DNA of 25,496 bases from Bilophila sp964538355 (GTDB lineage: Bacteria; Desulfobacterota; Desulfovibrionia; Desulfovibrionales; Desulfovibrionaceae), in the NCBI GenBank assembly GCA_964538355.1, contig CAZIFC010000031.1:1-25496 (forward strand). The letters run 5' to 3'. The translations under genes and the position numbers were made by a program. The first letter of the stretch is position 1. Every line of letters begins with the position of its first letter. The notes under the pieces are model-generated. The model ran no database searches. It had not been told where the DNA came from and worked only from the letters and a program-made list of their open reading frames with translations. Shown here piece by piece: positions 22,766 through 25,496 of the stretch.

Positions 22766-23638
22766 CTACAGCGCGCCCACTTCTTCCGCGATACGCTGGC
22801 ACATGGCGGCCTTGTTCAGCGTGTACAGGTGGATGCCCGGCGCGCCGTTGTCCAGCAGCGTGCGGATCTGCTGCACGGCGAACTTCAGCCCGGCTTCCCG
22901 TACGGCTTCCGCGCCGCCCTTGGCGTTGGCTTCTTCAAGGGCAAGATAGAGCTTGCCCGGGATGTTCGCCCCGCAAAGCGACAGGGTGCGGCGGATGGAT
23001 TCGAGGCTCTGGATGGGCAGGATGCCGGGGATGACCGGCACGGAGACGCCCATGTCGCTGAGGCGGTCCACAAAGTGGAAGTATTCGCGCACGTCAAAAA
23101 AGAGCTGCGTGATCACGAAGTCCGCACCTTCACGGATCTTGGCGACGGTATATCGCCAGTCGCTGGCAAAGCTCGGGGATTCGGGATGCGGCGCGGGATA
23201 GCCCGCCACGCCGATGCCCATGCCGGGCTGGTGCGTCTTCACGAAACGGACAAGATCCGCCGCATGGCAAAATTCCGTGTCGCTGTCCGCTTCCTGCCCC
23301 TTGGGGATATCGCCGCGCAGGGCCAGCACATTGTCCACACCGTTGTCGCGAAGGCGTTGCAGGTACTGGGTAATGTATTCCTGCGTCGCCCCCACACACG
23401 TCAGATGCGCCATCGTTTCAAGTTCGAAATGCTTTTTCAGGTGGGAAACGATTTCCAGCGTGGCGTCCTGGCTGGAGCCGCCCGCCCCGTAGGTGACCGA
23501 CGTGAACAGCGGATTCAGCGGCATCAGCTTTTCGACCATAGTGAAGAATTCCGGCCACTGAACCGGATCTTTCGGTGGGAAAAATTCAAAGGAATAAAAG
23601 GGCTTGTCCCTTTCGGCGATCAATTGGCCGATATTCAT
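22766..23638 (-). CDS. metF: 5,10-methylenetetrahydrofolate reductase
   Basis: FAD enzyme reducing methylene-THF to methyl-THF, feeding methionine synthesis and C1 metabolism. 290 residues, the usual bacterial size. Seen: YSFEFFPPKD near the N-terminus (catalytic Glu of the FEFFPP motif), SVTYGAGGS, HLTCVG, LALRGD followed by GVAGYPAPHPES, and FVITQLFFD. Start ATG has GAGG eight bases upstream. No SAM riboswitch is visible in the short leader. Joined to a family 9 glycosyltransferase downstream, an odd functional pair that may only reflect shared transcription. Confidence 0.96.
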   Translation of the reverse strand: MNIGQLIAERDKPFYSFEFFPPKDPVQWPEFFTMVEKLMPLNPLFTSVTYGAGGSSQDATLEIVSHLKKHFELETMAHLTCVGATQEYITQYLQRLRDNGVDNVLALRGDIPKGQEADSDTEFCHAADLVRFVKTHQPGMGIGVAGYPAPHPESPSFASDWRYTVAKIREGADFVITQLFFDVREYFHFVDRLSDMGVSVPVIPGILPIQSLESIRRTLSLCGANIPGKLYLALEEANAKGGAEAVREAGLKFAVQQIRTLLDNGAPGIHLYTLNKAAMCQRIAEEVGAL

Positions 23639-23680
23639 GCAAAACCTCGCTGCAAAAAACTGTGGAATCGTAAGGTGTTC

Positions 23681-23709
23681 ATTCTATGCCGGATTGGTGC
23701 GAAGGGCAA
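23681..23709 (-). promoter_or_regulatory. Promoter for metF
   Basis: Minus strand TTGCCC (23704-23709, four of six), 17-base spacer, TAGAAT (23681-23686, five of six). The leader is about 35 bases. Confidence 0.55.
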
Positions 23710-23750
23710 CGGGAACCTGTGTGCCGCCGGAGGGGTGTCCTTCCCTCTCG

Positions 23751-23779
23751 TTGCGCCCGGGCCGGGATTGCCGTACACT
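23751..23779 (+). promoter_or_regulatory. Promoter for the secreted glycosidase-domain gene
   Basis: TTGCGC (23751-23756), 17-base spacer, TACACT (23774-23779, four of six), about 30 bases ahead of the start codon. It is divergent from the metF promoter. Confidence 0.45.
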
Positions 23780-23810
23780 CTGCCCTGCAAGATTGTTGGA
23801 GATCGGAATC

Positions 23811-24818
23811 ATGAAGCAGCCCATACGCGTGTCCGCCCCCCGAACGCCGTGCCGTAGCAGAGGCCCTGCCAGCCTGATCGGAAAGGCCTTGTGCGGAGTT
23901 CTTTTGCTGATTGCACTGGTGCTGTCGGCCTCTCCGGGGTTTGCGGACGGCATGCCGGAACCGCAGAATGCCCCGGATGAAATCAAAAACGCGCTGGCTG
24001 CCGATCCGTTGGACATGGGCCTGATGATCAAGCCGGACAGCCCCCCTCCAGCACCGCACTGGGATTTTTCTGAGCTGCCGCCGTGGGAAAATCTTGAGGA
24101 AGGCTTGCAGCTCGGCCTCTTTCCCGCCCGCTTCAACGGCGCAAGCCCCTTTGACGTCGTCATCCTCCGCATTGATCCGGCGCATTTTGAATTGACCGTA
24201 GAGACGGCCTCCGCAGAGGGGCGGCCCCTGTCTCTGGACGCCTGGGCCATCCGCCGCAACCTTATCGCCGCCATCAACGCCAGCATGTACTTGCCTGACG
24301 GGATTACCAGCACCGGCTATCTCCGCTCCGGCGAAACCATCAATAACGGACGGATCGTGTCCCGCTTCGGGGCCTTTTTCGTGGCGGGGCCGGACAGCCC
24401 GGATCTGCCCGCGGCGAACCTGCTGGATCGCTCCACCGACGATTGGGAAAACCTCCTTCCCCACTACAGCATGGTGGCCCAGAATTACCGGATGATCAGC
24501 GCGGAACGGCATCTGCTCTGGAAACCGGGCGGGCCTCGCCACTCGATTTCTGCGGTGGCCCGAGACGGGACGGGAGCCATCCTGTTTGTCCTGTGCCGCC
24601 AGCCGCTGACCGGCGTGGACTTCGGTTCGCTTCTTCTGTCCCTTCCTCTGGATATTCGGGTCGTGATGTATACCGAGGGCGGCAATCAGGCGGGGCTGCT
24701 TGTCTGTACGCCTGCCCGCAATCAGGTCTGGCTTGGGCGTCATCTTTCGGATTTCTGGTCTTCCGGGGGCAAGGGTGCGCCGTTGCCAAACATTATCGGC
24801 GTGCGCCGAAAACGGTAG
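23811..24818 (+). CDS. Secreted phosphodiester glycosidase (NAGPA-domain) protein
   Basis: A 335-residue exported protein. A long basic N-terminus is followed by a hydrophobic core (about 22-41) and a likely cleavage site after GFA (residue 45). The mature part has the signatures of the NAGPA/YigE-like family: AINASMYLPDGITSTGYLRSG, INNGR, then HSISAVARDG, and near the end MYTEGGNQAGLLV, which corresponds to the family's (N/D)GG motif. In relatives the domain removes N-acetylglucosamine from phosphodiester links in lysosomal enzymes or cell-wall polymers; the substrate here is unknown. Start ATG has TTGGAG about 10 bases upstream. It stands alone, divergent from metF. Confidence 0.82.
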   Translation: MKQPIRVSAPRTPCRSRGPASLIGKALCGVLLLIALVLSASPGFADGMPEPQNAPDEIKNALAADPLDMGLMIKPDSPPPAPHWDFSELPPWENLEEGLQLGLFPARFNGASPFDVVILRIDPAHFELTVETASAEGRPLSLDAWAIRRNLIAAINASMYLPDGITSTGYLRSGETINNGRIVSRFGAFFVAGPDSPDLPAANLLDRSTDDWENLLPHYSMVAQNYRMISAERHLLWKPGGPRHSISAVARDGTGAILFVLCRQPLTGVDFGSLLLSLPLDIRVVMYTEGGNQAGLLVCTPARNQVWLGRHLSDFWSSGGKGAPLPNIIGVRRKR

Positions 24819-24820
24819 CC

Positions 24821-24877
24821 CGGAATATGTTCCGTCAAACATCCGTGCGCGGGGCCGGCCCGGAACAGCATGTTCCG
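24821..24877. promoter_or_regulatory. Two similar palindromes upstream of the 6PF2K gene
   Basis: CGGAA-TATG-TTCCG (24821-24834) and CGGAACA-GCA-TGTTCCG (24861-24877) share the pattern CGGAAYA...TGTTCCG and are both preceded by CC. Their centres are about 41.5 bases apart, close to four turns of DNA. They could be a two-site operator for a dimeric regulator, or RNA hairpins after the glycosidase gene. Confidence 0.45.
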
Positions 24878-24913
24878 CCGTCGGCGCGGCAGGCGGGAAG
24901 AGCGAGGCATGGC

Positions 24914-25496
24914 ATGAAATTGTATGTTGCGATGGTGGGTCTGCCCGCCAGAGGCAAGAGCACTCTGGCAAAGCGCATCCGTTCCGGGCTTGAGCAGCAG
25001 GGCATCCGCGCCGCCATTTTCAACAACGGTGAGCTGCGGCGCATGATGTTCGGGCCGGAGAGCGGCTGCGCCGAGTTTTTCAATCCCGAAAACCTCCGCG
25101 CCCAGCGGCAGCGCGACCAGATCACGCATCAGAATATGGAGCGTGCCCGCGCATGGCTGGACGAGGGCGGGGATGTCGCCATCATCGACGCGACCAACGG
25201 CACGATCCGGCAGCGCGTGGATCTGTGTGCGACGCTTCGTGACCGTCCGGTACTGTTTATCGAGTGCGTGAACGATGACCCCCTGCTGCTCGATGCGTCC
25301 ATCCGCCGCAAGACCCGGCTTCCCGAGTTTTCCAACATGACGCAGGAAGAGGCCTTGGAGAACTTTCGCAAGCGGCTGGCCTATTACGAAAGCGTTTATA
25401 CGTCGGTGCGGAAGGAACGCTGCTGGATTCGGGTAGACGCCGTGGACAGCTGCATTCAGGACGAGGCCCCGAGCAACGACCTGCCGTATTATGCCG
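24914..25496 (+). CDS. 6-phosphofructo-2-kinase-like protein (partial, 5' part)
   Basis: The first 194 codons of a gene that continues beyond the window. Seen: P-loop VGLPARGKST (8-17), FNNGELRR where PFKFB enzymes have FNLGEYRR, EGGDVAIIDATNGTIRQR, FIECVNDDP and a RRKTRLPEFSNM region. These are the landmarks of the kinase domain that makes fructose-2,6-bisphosphate, a regulator of glycolysis known mainly in eukaryotes. Whether a bisphosphatase domain follows cannot be seen. A generic P-loop kinase is the alternative, but the ordered match favours 6PF2K. Start ATG has GAGG six bases upstream. An ATG five bases earlier is closed at once by a stop. Confidence 0.82.
   Translation, partial: MKLYVAMVGLPARGKSTLAKRIRSGLEQQGIRAAIFNNGELRRMMFGPESGCAEFFNPENLRAQRQRDQITHQNMERARAWLDEGGDVAIIDATNGTIRQRVDLCATLRDRPVLFIECVNDDPLLLDASIRRKTRLPEFSNMTQEEALENFRKRLAYYESVYTSVRKERCWIRVDAVDSCIQDEAPSNDLPYYA

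Noticed and set aside
23639..23680. SAM or cobalamin riboswitch ahead of metF
   Set aside because: The leader is about 35 bases and lacks the conserved boxes of these riboswitches.

Overview
The window reads as chromosomal backbone DNA of a GC-rich deltaproteobacterium (Desulfobacterota), most likely a member of the Desulfovibrionaceae. This is inferred from the rpsU-yqeY-mutS2-dnaG-rpoD gene order, the S21 and sigma-70 sequences, two non-canonical EF-G paralogues, NikR with FolE2, and a lone EutJ. No phage, IS element, CRISPR array, rRNA or tRNA was found. Family assignments come from reading motifs, not from database searches.

Layout. (a) 1-385: a gene-free edge with a C-rich/G-rich tract and two strong hairpins behind an EF-G-2-type GTPase (386-2452, minus). 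(b) 2600-11450, plus strand: rsmA, an HU-family gene, a small one-helix membrane protein, then a macromolecular-synthesis cluster of rpsU, yqeY, mutS2, dnaG and rpoD. This links ribosome, replication and transcription initiation functions, and is punctuated by internal terminator-like hairpins and a promoter before dnaG. (c) 11500-16735, minus strand: split lysO, a secreted protein of unknown function, a small HisD-like protein without the enzyme's catalytic motifs, and a second EF-G paralogue whose domain IV resembles mitochondrial EF-G2 (ribosome recycling type). (d) 16830-19018, plus: a SAM methyltransferase, nikR and folE2. (e) 19114-20535, minus: pyruvate kinase. (f) 20832-21656, plus: an orphan eutJ with a terminator in its leader. 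(g) 21736-23638, minus: metF and a family 9 glycosyltransferase, abutting. (h) 23811-25496, plus: a secreted phosphodiester-glycosidase-domain protein and the first 194 codons of a 6-phosphofructo-2-kinase-like gene that runs off the window.

Most convergent gene pairs are separated by a hairpin that can terminate both ways, and the divergent pairs lysO/methyltransferase and metF/glycosidase have readable sigma-70-like promoters facing away from each other. The points most worth following are the two unusual EF-Gs on either side of the macromolecular-synthesis cluster, the HisD-like protein, the orphan eutJ with a possible attenuator, the bacterial 6PF2K domain, and a pair of similar palindromes just upstream of it. 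I did not see a clear multi-gene system of a previously undescribed kind.
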